A stretch of 64,000 nt of DNA, taken from Gammaproteobacteria bacterium. GTDB lineage: Bacteria; Pseudomonadota; Gammaproteobacteria; Steroidobacterales; Steroidobacteraceae. The stretch covers positions 1 to 64,000 of the forward strand of contig JAIBJM010000006.1 in assembly GCA_020029535.1 (NCBI GenBank). The letters are read 5' to 3'. Both the position numbers and the translations under genes were made by a program. Below the pieces are notes generated by a model. That model did not search any database and was not told the DNA's origin. It saw only the letters and a list, made by a program, of their open reading frames with translations. Position 1 is the stretch's first letter, and each line of letters opens with the position of its first letter. Shown here one piece after another: positions 1 to 9,110 of this stretch.

Positions 1-2
1 TG

Positions 3-641
3 CTGGTAGTGGTGGTGGCACCGGCACCGGCACCCGATCTGTTCATGGTCGATCGCTATCTGGCCGCGGCGGCCAGCGCCGGCATCGAGGCGGCGCTACT
101 GATCAACAAAAGCGATCTCGGTCTGTCCGATTTGCTCCAGCAGGCATTGCCCGAATATCAACGGCTGGGCTATCGATGCCTGCCGGCATCGCGCGAAGAC
201 GCGTCCGGCCTGCTGCCGCTGCAGCAACTGGTGCGGGATCATATGGCCATGCTGGTCGGGCAGTCGGGCGTGGGCAAGTCATCGCTGCTGCGCCGGCTGG
301 TGCCCGGGAGCGAAGCGCAGGTGGGTGAACTGATGCGGGACGAAACCGGCCGCCACACCACGACGACCACGCGCTGCTACCCGTTGCCACAAGGGGGCGC
401 GCTGCTGGACTCCCCCGGTGTGCGCGACTTTGCGCCAGCGATTGAGCATCTGGACCCGCGTGCGCTGGGCTTTGTCGAGGTGGAGCGACTGGCTGCCGAT
501 TGCCGCTTCACCGATTGCGGCCATCTGCAGGAGCCGGGTTGCGCAGTACGCGCCGCGCTGGACAGTCAGATCAGCGCGCGGCGCTATGAAAGCTACCGGC
601 GGCTGCGCCGGCTGTACAACGATCTGCGGCCACGGCCTTAG
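3..641 (+). CDS. rsgA: Ribosome small-subunit-dependent GTPase A (5' end outside window)
   Basis: Late 30S ribosome assembly GTPase, cut by the window start, so the N-terminal OB fold is missing. The order of motifs is that of the circularly permuted YlqF/YjeQ GTPases: the G4 motif NKSDL comes first, then the P-loop GQSGVGKSS, the G2 run GRHTTTTT and G3 DSPGVRDF. The C-terminal zinc knuckle is present (Cys, Cys, His, Cys in DCRFTDCGH...EPGC). The frame is open back to base 3 and ends in TAG at 641. The protein looks intact where visible. Family identity is certain; the true start lies upstream of the window. Confidence 0.97.
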   Translation: MVVVVAPAPAPDLFMVDRYLAAAASAGIEAALLINKSDLGLSDLLQQALPEYQRLGYRCLPASREDASGLLPLQQLVRDHMAMLVGQSGVGKSSLLRRLVPGSEAQVGELMRDETGRHTTTTTRCYPLPQGGALLDSPGVRDFAPAIEHLDPRALGFVEVERLAADCRFTDCGHLQEPGCAVRAALDSQISARRYESYRRLRRLYNDLRPRP

Positions 642-888
642 CATGTTCGCCCTGTCGCGGAGTGAATGATCCGGGTGGCGCTCATGGCGGCGCGTGGTCT
701 GCGGCCATGCCCAGCGTATTTCAGCACCGCACTCGACCAACGTGAGAGGGCCGATGTCGCCTTGTGAGTTGTCGAGCCGCCGCCGAATCCCCTCCTCCCG
801 GCCGCAGACCCAGCGCAGGCTGTTGCGGGAAATCTCGGTCAGCGGTCGGTTTAGCAAGTCCATTTCCCCTTCCCGCTCCCGCCCGCGC

Positions 889-1116
889 TATCCTTACACT
901 TCCTTCGGCAAACTTCGCATAGTCAGTACGGAGGGTCTGATCGGTTTCAAACTACAGGCCATTGCCAACAACCCGCGGCGTACCCGGGATATGGAAGATA
1001 TCCGGGCGCTGATGCGCGAGAACCGGGACTCGCTCGATCAGGATGAGCTACGCGAATATTTCAGGCTTTTCGGTCGTGAGGCTTTGCTTGATGAACTCCT
1101 CAAGGAAATCCAGTAA
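889..1116 (+). pseudogene. 3' fragment of a nucleotidyltransferase (AbiEii-like)
   Basis: The reading frame from about base 889 gives a C-terminal segment with VSTEGLIGFKLQA, RRTRDMEDIRALMR and a leucine-rich end. This resembles the C-terminal part of AbiEii/DUF1814-like nucleotidyltransferases. The catalytic GS...D motifs that should lie upstream are absent, and the frame upstream (694-888) is not recognisable. I read it as a 5'-truncated remnant. It overlaps the next small gene by 26 bases, an arrangement expected of a coupled gene pair. The family assignment is from memory of motifs and is moderate. Confidence 0.5.
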
Positions 1117-1273
1117 TCAGCCGATTGCGGGCGATGCATTCGCTGACACTCCGCATCACAGCGAGCGCGACCCTTATGAACGCCTTGCCGAACTGATGCA
1201 GGTGATTCAGGAGCTGTGCCCGCAGTGGCCACAACGCGAGACGTTTGCCGCTCATCGAGTGTTCCTGCTTTAG
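1091..1273 (+). CDS. Small conserved-looking protein downstream of nucleotidyltransferase fragment
   Basis: A 60-residue protein starting at an ATG inside the end of the preceding fragment and ending in TAG. Its second half (RDPYERLAELMQVIQELCPQ, then WPQR) has the look of the short partner proteins often encoded behind AbiEii-like nucleotidyltransferases, which carry a similar LCPxWPxR stretch. No enzyme motif or signal peptide is visible. Its partner is truncated, so it may be a relic that is no longer functional. Function unknown. Confidence 0.45.
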   Translation: MNSSRKSSNQPIAGDAFADTPHHSERDPYERLAELMQVIQELCPQWPQRETFAAHRVFLL

Positions 1274-1306
1274 CTTGTGCAAGTCGCCCACAGGAGGAGC
1301 AAGGCG

Positions 1307-1511
1307 ATGAAGAAAACGGCGGCGACAGCCGCGCTCGCGCCGCTGAGCCTGGCAGACTTTCCGGGCGCGGGATCGCGTCCGTGTAACCGGAAACCCGGGA
1401 CGCAACGTTCCCCACATCATGTATCTGCGGGCGCTCGATCGTCCATCGGATGGCCTGCGCTACGAGCAGGTGGGCAGCACACCCCGGATTCAGCGGACTG
1501 AGCGCGAATAG
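1307..1511 (+). pseudogene. Remnant of a secreted DUF6152-like protein
   Basis: A good ribosome-binding site (AGGAGG) precedes an ATG at 1307 whose first residues look like a signal peptide (MKKTAATAALAPLSLA). That frame then degenerates. A different frame, open from 1347 to a TAG at 1509-1511, encodes RDRVRVTGNPGR followed by YLRALDRPSDG. This resembles the C-terminus of DUF6152 proteins, of which an intact member lies at 22508-22918. The two pieces together look like one gene with an internal deletion and frameshift. Its stop codon lies a few bases inside the repeat that begins at 1504. Confidence 0.45.
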
Positions 1512-1718
1512 GAAGTCCAAACCACCGTCGCTCGGTCTGCTCCACTTGGAGTTTCGCAGATCGAGCCTTATGTCCGGCCGCAGGGTATCGTCGATGAGCG
1601 GCGCCGATCAATTGAAGGTTGCGAAACATTGCCTGCGACCTATCGAATCCTCCCAGCAGCAGCGTTTAATCCCGCATGGACGCAGCCCCGCCCGGCCCGC
1701 GGCGTGAATCAGCGGGCT

Positions 1719-1725
<7 letters not shown>
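1504..1725 (-). repeat. Left copy of ~222 bp direct repeat with oriIS-like end
   Basis: This segment recurs at 8260-8480 in the same orientation, about 90% identical by eye with one single-base indel. The first 62 bases are identical, the centre is diverged, and the last ~60 are nearly identical. Read on the minus strand, the end at 1504 finishes in TTTGGACTTCCTATTCGC. This resembles the oriIS end of ISCR/IS91 elements as I remember it (TTTGAACTTCCTATACGG). A 6-bp hairpin (GCCCGC at 1695-1700 with GCGGGC at 1712-1717) sits near the inner end in both copies. An nhaA fragment starts directly at its right edge. Confidence 0.85.
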
Positions 1726-2372
<647 letters not shown>

Positions 2373-2448
2373 GCCAATGATCGGGGTACCCGGTTTTCCG
2401 CGGAATCGTGTCTATGCTATACCGGGATGAGCTAACGGGGCGCTTGTC

Positions 2449-2988
2449 TTGACGAATCCAGGGAAGATCAAGTCAGCCAGCTTCGTGATGAACCTTGCCA
2501 CGGAACACGGCCATGATCTGGTGCGGTTCATTGCCAAGCGGATGCGCTCCTCTGCGGATGCCTGCGATATTGCACAGGAGACCTACATCCGGCTGCTGAG
2601 GCTGGATCGCAAGGATCTTATCCGCGATCCGCGTCCTTACTTGTATCGCATCGCGGCAAACCTGCTTTACGAAGCGGAGCTCAGACGCAGGGCCGATGCC
2701 AGCGGAATGGCGCGGCTGGCTGCTGACGCCGAGACTGATGCCGGTGCCGGGTATGAAGAGAACGGGCCGGAAATGGCAGAGCTGCGGGACCGGCTGGCGC
2801 GCGCACTGGAGGGATTGTCGCCGAAGTGTCGCGCGGTTCTGTTGCTGCATCGGCGGGAGCAGATGACATATGACGAGATCGGCGCAGTGCTGGGCATTTC
2901 GAGTGCGATGGTGAAGAAGTACCTCGCGCAGGGACTTAAACACTGCCGCGAGAAATTGCAGGACCTTGGCGGATATGACCGTGATTGA
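2449..2988 (+). CDS. ECF-type RNA polymerase sigma factor, FecI-like
   Basis: About 179 residues with sigma region 2 (residues ~20-85, DACDIAQETYIRLLR and PRPYLYRIAANLL) and region 4 (~115-170, LSPKCRAVLLLHRREQMTYDEIG, then a helix-turn-helix ISSAMVKKYLAQGL). This is the FecI group of extracytoplasmic function sigma factors, normally released by a signal passing from an outer-membrane receptor through a FecR protein. The longest start is TTG at 2449; an ATG at 2488 is an alternative. It overlaps the fecR-like gene by 23 bases, which implies translational coupling. It probably drives the receptor gene downstream. Confidence 0.92.
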   Translation: MTNPGKIKSASFVMNLATEHGHDLVRFIAKRMRSSADACDIAQETYIRLLRLDRKDLIRDPRPYLYRIAANLLYEAELRRRADASGMARLAADAETDAGAGYEENGPEMAELRDRLARALEGLSPKCRAVLLLHRREQMTYDEIGAVLGISSAMVKKYLAQGLKHCREKLQDLGGYDRD

Positions 2989-4063
2989 GCCGAACGCATC
3001 CAGGGCAGTGGCGGCGGACGAGGCCGTCGACTGGTTTTTTCGACAGCAGGAACCCGGATTCGGCGCTGCCGATCGGCATGCGCTTGCCGAATGGCTGTTG
3101 CTTTCGCCGCTGCACGTGGAGGAATACCTGGCCGTGTCCCTGGCCTGGAGCGTGGCCGGCAGTGACGACGCGACTGCAGGCGATAAAGATGCGCTGCTGG
3201 CCGCCGCGAAGGTCGAACTTGCCGCCGGCAATGTAGTTCCATTACGGGCGTCCGAATCCCTGGCCCATGGTGCGCTCAGGTACTCTGATGCGCCTGCTGC
3301 CTGGTCCAGGATCTGGCGGTATGCGGCCATCCTCCTGGTGCTGATCGGCACCGGTATCCTGGGAGTCCGCATCGCAGCGCGCGACACGGTCTACGCGACG
3401 ACCCCCGGCGAGCAGCGCAGCGTCGTCCTTGCGGATGGATCGGTTGTCACGCTCAATACCGATTCGAGTGTCCGCGTCGCGCTGCGGCCGCGCAGCCGGG
3501 ACATGAACCTCCTGCGCGGCGAAGCCCTTTTCCAGGTTGCAAGAGATTCGGCACGGCCCTTTGTCGTCAGGACCAGCGGCGCCGAAGTGCGCGCACTGGG
3601 GACGGTTTTCAACGTGCGCGTCGATGCCGGAAAGGTTCAGGTCGCCGTGCTCGAGGGCCACGTCGCGGTTCGTGCGACCGAACCATCTGCTGGCTCGGGA
3701 ACAGATGCGCCCGGCGATATTCCAGCGCCCGCGGAGTTGCAGGCGGGCGATCGTGCTGTCGTGGACGACGGTGCGATACTGGTCGGCACTGGACAGCCCC
3801 TCGCGGCAGTCAGCGCATGGCGGGAACGGAAGCTGGTGTTCCGGAATGAAACCCTGGAGTCTGTCGTCGGCGAGTTCAACCGCTACCGGCTTCGTCCCCT
3901 CAGGCTGCGCGATCCGGACATCAGGTTCCTGCGCATAAGTGGAGTCTTTGTCATCGAGGACCCGGAGTCGCTGCTGACTTACCTGCAGCGCTTTGAGGCA
4001 ATCGATATTCGTCGCGGTACCGATGGCTTCGATTATCTTGAGAGAATCACAGACGACAGATAG
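2966..4063 (+). CDS. FecR-type sigma-factor regulator (inner membrane)
   Basis: 365 residues. The N-terminal ~95 residues hold the cytoplasmic FecR N-terminal domain that binds the sigma factor (AVDWFFRQQ and AEWLLLSPLHVEEYL). One membrane segment lies around 114-136 (YAAILLVLIGTGILGV). The periplasmic FecR domain follows (PGEQRSVVLADGSVVTLNTD, LRGEALFQVARD, ALGTVFNV, VAVLEGHVAV), with a C-terminal STN-contacting region. It overlaps the sigma gene and precedes the receptor, the classic order of a cell-surface signalling system. It likely acts as anti-sigma factor and activator. Confidence 0.93.
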   Translation: MADMTVIEPNASRAVAADEAVDWFFRQQEPGFGAADRHALAEWLLLSPLHVEEYLAVSLAWSVAGSDDATAGDKDALLAAAKVELAAGNVVPLRASESLAHGALRYSDAPAAWSRIWRYAAILLVLIGTGILGVRIAARDTVYATTPGEQRSVVLADGSVVTLNTDSSVRVALRPRSRDMNLLRGEALFQVARDSARPFVVRTSGAEVRALGTVFNVRVDAGKVQVAVLEGHVAVRATEPSAGSGTDAPGDIPAPAELQAGDRAVVDDGAILVGTGQPLAAVSAWRERKLVFRNETLESVVGEFNRYRLRPLRLRDPDIRFLRISGVFVIEDPESLLTYLQRFEAIDIRRGTDGFDYLERITDDR

Positions 4064-4166
4064 CGGGCATTTCTTCAACAACAGGTACCCGAAATTCCCG
4101 GACATCCTGTCATGGTAATGGTCTGGGGGAAACGAGGAGCCTGCAAGACCGGGGGATTGGAAAGGG

Positions 4167-6716
4167 ATGTGTGGGCTGCCGCGGTGCGCGTCGGTATTCG
4201 TTTGCGTCATGCTGACAGGTGCCACGGTCGCGTGGCCTGCGCCGGTAACGGCGCAGGCGCAGCGCGGGGCCATACCGTCAGCGCCACTGGATGAAGCGCT
4301 TGAGGCATTTGCCCGGCAGTATGGGCTGCAGCTTGTCTACCGCTCGGACCTCGCGCAGGAAGTCCAGAGTGGGGGTGCGAATTCCGGTTTGTCGCCAGCC
4401 GAGACCATGCAGCAACTGCTGCAGGGGACCGGCCTGGAATTCAGCTTCCTGAACGATCGGACCATCGCGATCTTCAGGAGGGCAACGGGCGACGACACTC
4501 CTTCCCCGCATTCCCCTGATCAGGCTCCCGGCAACCTTCCCGACAACGATCGCGAAGAAACAACGGGAGAGGCAAACGTGAGACACAGAGGAATGCTGGC
4601 CAGATTTCTGGGCGCAGTGGCTGCTTTGGTGAGCGGAACAGCGCCGGCGCAGGAAACCGATCAATCGCAGGAGACGGTGCAGCTGGAGGAAGTGGTGGTC
4701 ACCGCGCAGCGGCGCGAGGAGCGGTTGCAGGATGTTCCAATCGCAATTTCCGCGCTGGGTCCTGAGGACCTTGCCAAGGCTTCGGTCACCGATCTGGCCG
4801 GATTGCGCGGCATTGTGCCGGGTCTCACGATTTCCTATTCCGCGGGCATCAATTCCAGCAACCTGGTCTCGATCCGCGGTGTTCCAGGCCTCACAAGTCC
4901 CATCGGCGCTGGTCAGGCAACCGCAGTCTATCTGGATGGCGTGTACCTGCCACGCCCGAATGCTGCGTTCTTTTCGCTCGACGATGTCGAGCGTCTGGAA
5001 GTCCTGAGAGGTCCGCAAGGCACACTCTACGGCCGAAACGCGACGGCGGGTGCGATCAACATCATCACCCGCAATCCTGGCGATACGCTGAGGGGCGGCT
5101 TCGATGTCTCCTATGGCAACTTCGACGCTGTCAACGCCCGCGGGTCACTGAGCGGGCCGCTGACCGGAGGGCTCTCCGCCGGAATTTCCGCCAGTTACGA
5201 TCGGCATGACGGCTACTTCACGAATACCGTCACCGGCAGGGATATTGGCGATCGCGAGAGCCACACCGTGCGCGGAAGCTTTCGCTATGCCAACTCCGGC
5301 GAGACGTTCTCTGCCCTGTTGAGCGGCGACTCCAGCAAGAACAGCCGGCAGGAGGCTTTCCGGGCAGTCTATGCGGGAGGTGTGTACGTGGGGATCGTGG
5401 ATCCGGACCAGGTCTCCCTGGACGCGCCGGTACAGTCCTACACGAAGTCCTACGGTACGTCGCTGACACTCAACTACAAGGCAAGCGAACACCTCGATCT
5501 GATCTCCATTACCGCCGACCGGAAAATCACGGCTTCCGACATCTACGATCTCGATGGCAGTGCGGTTCCGCCCGCGTTGCTTGCACGGTCCTACAACACC
5601 AGCAAGACCTTCAGTCAGGAATTACGCGGCGTCTTTTCGAGCGATCGGCTGAATGTGACTGCCGGCGTCAACTATTTCAACGAAGATGCAGCCTACAGAC
5701 TCGGAGATCCGGCAGCTCCTGCGCCCGCCGACACGTCTGAGCTGAACGCCTACGCGGCCTTCACCCAGATCGAATACGAGATCGTTCCGAAGATTACCCT
5801 GGTGGGCGGTCTGCGCTACAACAAAGAAGACCGGGACTTCGTGGTCGATTATTCGCGCAGCGTTCCGGCCGGGGCCAGAACATCAGGCAACATCGAGGAT
5901 AGTACTTTTATCCCGTCGGCTGGCGCGAACTGGAAGCTCTCTTCCGACTTTCTGCTCTATGCCAAGTTCGGCCGAAGCTATCAGGCCCCCGGATTCAACG
6001 GCCAGCCCGGTGCCGCCTCGGGCCTGCCGAATACGTTCGACGCAGAGTATCTCAACGCCTATGAGGCGGGCATCAAGTCCCAGTTACTGGACCGCAGACT
6101 CACATTCAACGCCGCCGCCTTCTGGTACGACTACAAGGACCTGCAGGTACGTACCGTAACCGCCCCCGGACAGACGAATATCAACAACGCCGCATCGGCG
6201 ACCATCAAGGGCGCGGAAGTCTCGTTGACCGCGGCTGTTACCCGAAACCTGACCTTGTCCGGGCAGGGCGCCTATATCGATACCGCTTATGGTGACTTCT
6301 GCGAACCCATATCCGGTGGCGCGCCGCTCAACAACGATCCAATATGCGCCGATCCCACCAGGGCAGACCGCTCGGGGAACCGTTTGAACCTGGCGCCCAG
6401 ATGGTCAGGTTCCGTGAGCGCCAGTTACCTGGTCCCGGTCGGCACAAACCAGCTGACCTTCAGCGCAAGCTATTCGTGGGAGAGCAATTCCTATTTCACG
6501 GCAGCCAACCAAAGCGTGCTCGGTACAAGCGGTTGGGATCGCCTGGACAGTCGCCTTTCGCTGACACTGAAGAGTGGCCTCGAACTCTATGCCTACGGCA
6601 AGAATCTCACTGACGTGAGGTATGTCGGCTATGCGTTGCCGGGTACTGCGACGCTCACTCCAACGGTGGTCAGCGATCCGCGAACCTGCGGAGCGGGATT
6701 GCGCTACCACTTCTGA
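4167..6716 (+). CDS. TonB-dependent outer-membrane receptor with STN signalling domain
   Basis: 849 residues. A signal peptide (residues 1-30) is followed by an STN domain (~33-110; LDEALEAFARQYGLQLVYR), a linker, and then a second signal-peptide-like stretch at ~142-160 (MLARFLGAVAALVSG...APAQE) before the TonB box region (EEVVVTAQRREERLQDVP), the plug (~175-310; LRGPQGTLYGRNATAGAINI) and the barrel ending in a terminal Phe. The STN domain is what talks to FecR. The internal signal-like stretch follows an in-frame GTG at 4578 preceded by GGGAGAGG, as though an STN module had been joined to a complete receptor gene. Substrate unknown. It starts 103 bases after fecR. Confidence 0.93.
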   Translation: MCGLPRCASVFVCVMLTGATVAWPAPVTAQAQRGAIPSAPLDEALEAFARQYGLQLVYRSDLAQEVQSGGANSGLSPAETMQQLLQGTGLEFSFLNDRTIAIFRRATGDDTPSPHSPDQAPGNLPDNDREETTGEANVRHRGMLARFLGAVAALVSGTAPAQETDQSQETVQLEEVVVTAQRREERLQDVPIAISALGPEDLAKASVTDLAGLRGIVPGLTISYSAGINSSNLVSIRGVPGLTSPIGAGQATAVYLDGVYLPRPNAAFFSLDDVERLEVLRGPQGTLYGRNATAGAINIITRNPGDTLRGGFDVSYGNFDAVNARGSLSGPLTGGLSAGISASYDRHDGYFTNTVTGRDIGDRESHTVRGSFRYANSGETFSALLSGDSSKNSRQEAFRAVYAGGVYVGIVDPDQVSLDAPVQSYTKSYGTSLTLNYKASEHLDLISITADRKITASDIYDLDGSAVPPALLARSYNTSKTFSQELRGVFSSDRLNVTAGVNYFNEDAAYRLGDPAAPAPADTSELNAYAAFTQIEYEIVPKITLVGGLRYNKEDRDFVVDYSRSVPAGARTSGNIEDSTFIPSAGANWKLSSDFLLYAKFGRSYQAPGFNGQPGAASGLPNTFDAEYLNAYEAGIKSQLLDRRLTFNAAAFWYDYKDLQVRTVTAPGQTNINNAASATIKGAEVSLTAAVTRNLTLSGQGAYIDTAYGDFCEPISGGAPLNNDPICADPTRADRSGNRLNLAPRWSGSVSASYLVPVGTNQLTFSASYSWESNSYFTAANQSVLGTSGWDRLDSRLSLTLKSGLELYAYGKNLTDVRYVGYALPGTATLTPTVVSDPRTCGAGLRYHF

Positions 6717-6749
6717 CCGACAGACAGGTGAGAAACCGGGAGAACGCCG

Positions 6750-8258
6750 ATGGATGACGAGCACAACGGCGATAACGCTCCTGTCCGGCGGCATAAAAGG
6801 TCCCTTCTGGTTCGGCGCACGCTCCTGAAAGGAGCGGCTGCCGGGCTCGCAGCGGGAACGCTGGCGAACTCCGGGCTGGCCAGGACAGCTCTGGCGAATG
6901 ACTTCGCCGACGACAAGGGCAGAAAAATCGACGGGCGGCGCATCCTCCTCAGAGGAGGGACGATTTTGTCGATGGACCCCGACGTCGGCAATGCCATCAA
7001 AGCCGATCTGCTGATTGACGGCAAGAAAATCGCCGGCATCGGTCCGGGTCTGAGCTCCCGTGGCGCCACGGTCATCGATGCTCACGGAACCATCCTCGTT
7101 CCCGGCTTCGTCGAGACCCACCGCCACTGCTGGCAGAACACGTTCCGGCGCGCTATTCCCAACGCCAGACTGCTGAGCGACTATGCGGCGCTGACGCACA
7201 GAGGTGTAGGGCTGTTCAGCCGCCCGCAGGACCATTACGCCGGAAGTCTCATCAGTGGTCTGAGTGCCATGCATTGCGGCATCACGTCGATGCTTGATTT
7301 TTCACACAACTCGCGCACTGCTGCTCACGTCGATGCCGCGATCAAAGCCCATCTCGACAGCGGTCTGAGGGCGGTCTTTGCCTATGGTCCTGCCAGTTTC
7401 GGAACCTGGGACAGGCAATGGCCGCAGGACATAGTCCGCGTGAAGAATAAATTCTTCCGGTCGGAAGATCAGCTGGTCTCGCTTCGCCTCGCGACACCAC
7501 TCGACGCGGAAAATTTTGCCCTGGCCCGAAGTGCAGGGGTCAAGATCACCTCTGACTTTCCGACAAACGTGAATCTGATACTCGACCTGGCCAGACAGGG
7601 CGTGCTCGGACCAGATGTAACATTCATTCACTGCACGGCGCTTCCGGACAGTGTCTTTCAGGCAATGAAGGACCACGGCGTCCGGCTTGCGCTCGCTCCA
7701 ACGTCGGACGCGCACTATCGAGGCTTGGGCGATAGCGTCGCACCTGTCCAGAAGGGGCTCGATTTCAACATTCCAATGGGTCTGAGCGTAGATGCTGAAG
7801 TAAGCCTCAGTCCTGACATGTTCTCGCAGATGCGGCAGACGTTTTATACCCAGCGCATGCTGGCAAACCAGCGTTTTGCCGCGGGCGATACGAACGCGCC
7901 CGTCGAGATGTCACCGCGCCAAATTCTCGAGATGGCGACCTTGGGCGGTGCGATGTGCAACGGGCTGGAAAGCAGGGTCGGCTCGCTTGCGCCAGGCAAG
8001 GAAGCGGACATTCTGATGGTCGAAGCCGACGACATCTTGAACATGCCGCTCAACAATGCCTATGGCACTGTCGTCCTTGGCGCCGACAACGGCAGCATTC
8101 GTAACGTCTTCATCGCGGGCCGGCTGGTGAAATGGAATGGCAGGCTGGTCGGCGTCGATATCGATGCAGTACGCAAGCTTGTCTACGCGTCCCGCGATTA
8201 CCTGGCGGCGCAGACGCAACTCTGGAAGCCCGACTATATTGTTGATGGCGCCATGTGA
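6750..8258 (+). CDS. Tat-exported amidohydrolase-family protein
   Basis: 502 residues. The N-terminus has a twin-arginine export signal (VRRTLLKGAAAGLAAG). The body is an ATZ/TRZ-like amidohydrolase: a beta-sandwich start, then HxH at residues 124/126 (VETHRHCWQN), a His at 294 (FIHCTALPD) and an Asp at 348 (GLSVDAEVSLSPDMF), ending in ADILMVEADD. The His-x-x-Glu normally found on strand beta5 is replaced by KITSDFPT, so the metal site is incomplete or different. It lies 33 bases after the receptor and is probably co-transcribed. It may process the imported ligand in the periplasm, or it may be a binding protein. Confidence 0.85.
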   Translation: MDDEHNGDNAPVRRHKRSLLVRRTLLKGAAAGLAAGTLANSGLARTALANDFADDKGRKIDGRRILLRGGTILSMDPDVGNAIKADLLIDGKKIAGIGPGLSSRGATVIDAHGTILVPGFVETHRHCWQNTFRRAIPNARLLSDYAALTHRGVGLFSRPQDHYAGSLISGLSAMHCGITSMLDFSHNSRTAAHVDAAIKAHLDSGLRAVFAYGPASFGTWDRQWPQDIVRVKNKFFRSEDQLVSLRLATPLDAENFALARSAGVKITSDFPTNVNLILDLARQGVLGPDVTFIHCTALPDSVFQAMKDHGVRLALAPTSDAHYRGLGDSVAPVQKGLDFNIPMGLSVDAEVSLSPDMFSQMRQTFYTQRMLANQRFAAGDTNAPVEMSPRQILEMATLGGAMCNGLESRVGSLAPGKEADILMVEADDILNMPLNNAYGTVVLGADNGSIRNVFIAGRLVKWNGRLVGVDIDAVRKLVYASRDYLAAQTQLWKPDYIVDGAM

Positions 8259-8259
8259 G

Positions 8260-8480
8260 GCGAATAGGAAGTCCAAACCACCGTCGCTCGGTCTGCTCCA
8301 CTTGGAGTTTCGCAGATCGAGTCTTATGTCCTGCCGCAGGGTAGCGTCGGTGAGCGACAACGATCAACTGGAAGCCGCCAGCATTGCCTGCGGCCTGTCG
8401 AATCTTCCCAGCGGCAGCGTTTAATCCCGCATGGACGCAGCCCCGCCCTGCCCGCGACGTGAATCAGCGGGCTGCGGTCA
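8260..8480 (-). repeat. Right copy of the ~222 bp direct repeat (oriIS-like end)
   Basis: Second copy of the segment at 1504-1725, one base shorter, beginning two bases after the amidohydrolase stop codon. On the minus strand it lies just downstream of the transposase remnant, the position where oriIS sits in IS91-family elements. The outermost bases are TTTGGACTTCCTATTCGC on the minus strand. The GCCCGC/GCGGGC hairpin is conserved. CTCA follows the presumed end within one base in both copies, but this is not the GAAC/CAAG target described for IS91. Confidence 0.85.
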
Positions 8481-8491
8481 TCAAGTTCAAA

Positions 8492-9110
8492 TCAGGCTGA
8501 GCTGTAAAGGCGGCGCCCGTGCTTCGGGCAGCAGCTCGGGTTGACCCTGATCCATGGCGGCACGCTAATGCTGGCGATGATGCGCAGCTTCCCGCCGCAG
8601 CGGGCACAGCCCTCGATCTCGATGCCGAATACCCGTTTGAGCCGGCGTGCCCAGTTCATCGCGACATGCCGCGGAATCGACGACGGCTTATCCGATGAGC
8701 TCGACTCCTTCGATGCCCCCGGACCGCGATGCGCCGGCGTCACCGCCGCGCGCAGCTGGCTGTGCGGTGCGAACACGCCGTGATAGCGGATCAGATGCAT
8801 CCGCGGCGGCGGCACCAGTGCGGCCAGCCGGGCCATCAGGTCCAGCGGTTCGAGCACAATATGCGTGGTGCCGTCGCGGTACGGGGTCTTCAGCGCGTAG
8901 CGCACCGAGCCGGACGGCAGCAGCGTCAGACGCTCGGTGGCCACCGGCGGGCGAGCGGCACAGCCGCTCCCGCTTCGCGCGCTGCCCGGCGGCAATGTCC
9001 ACCCCGGCATGCAGCGAGAACCCGCCGGCCCGCGCCGCCCCATTGGGCGCTTCTTCCAGCCCCTGCGCTTGCGCCGGCATGGTCTGCATGCGTGAACCAG
9101 CGGAGTCCGC
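8492..9110 (-). pseudogene. IS91-family transposase, C-terminal remnant with frameshift
   Basis: Two minus-strand frames together give the IS91 transposase C-terminus. The upstream frame (about 9089-8955) has GGFSLHAGVDIAAG and KRERLCR; the downstream frame (8956-8492) continues with ARPPVATERLTLLPSG, ALKTPYRDGTTHIVLEPLD, RYHGVFAPHSQLRAAVTP, LKRVFGIEIEGCARCGGKL. A small indel near 8955 separates them. The last ~24 residues do not match the family, so the 3' end is also altered. The catalytic tyrosines are missing. Clearly non-functional. Confidence 0.8.

Larger units (their letters stand above)
8260..9110 (-). mobile_element. Remnant of an IS91-family (rolling-circle) insertion sequence
   Basis: The remnant consists of the oriIS-like repeat (8260-8480) plus a decayed transposase (8492 to about 9110) reading toward it. 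The terIS end and the 5' part of the transposase, including the catalytic Y2 region, were not found; the boundary near 9110 is approximate. The element is degenerate and could not move by itself, but its end could be used in trans. Confidence 0.6.

Noticed and set aside
8110-8367. Minus-strand frames in both repeats sharing RRYPAAGHK and [11 protein letters not shown]
   Set aside because: The similarity follows from the DNA repeat; the frames differ in start and end, one is opposite the amidohydrolase, and conservation is not protein-like.
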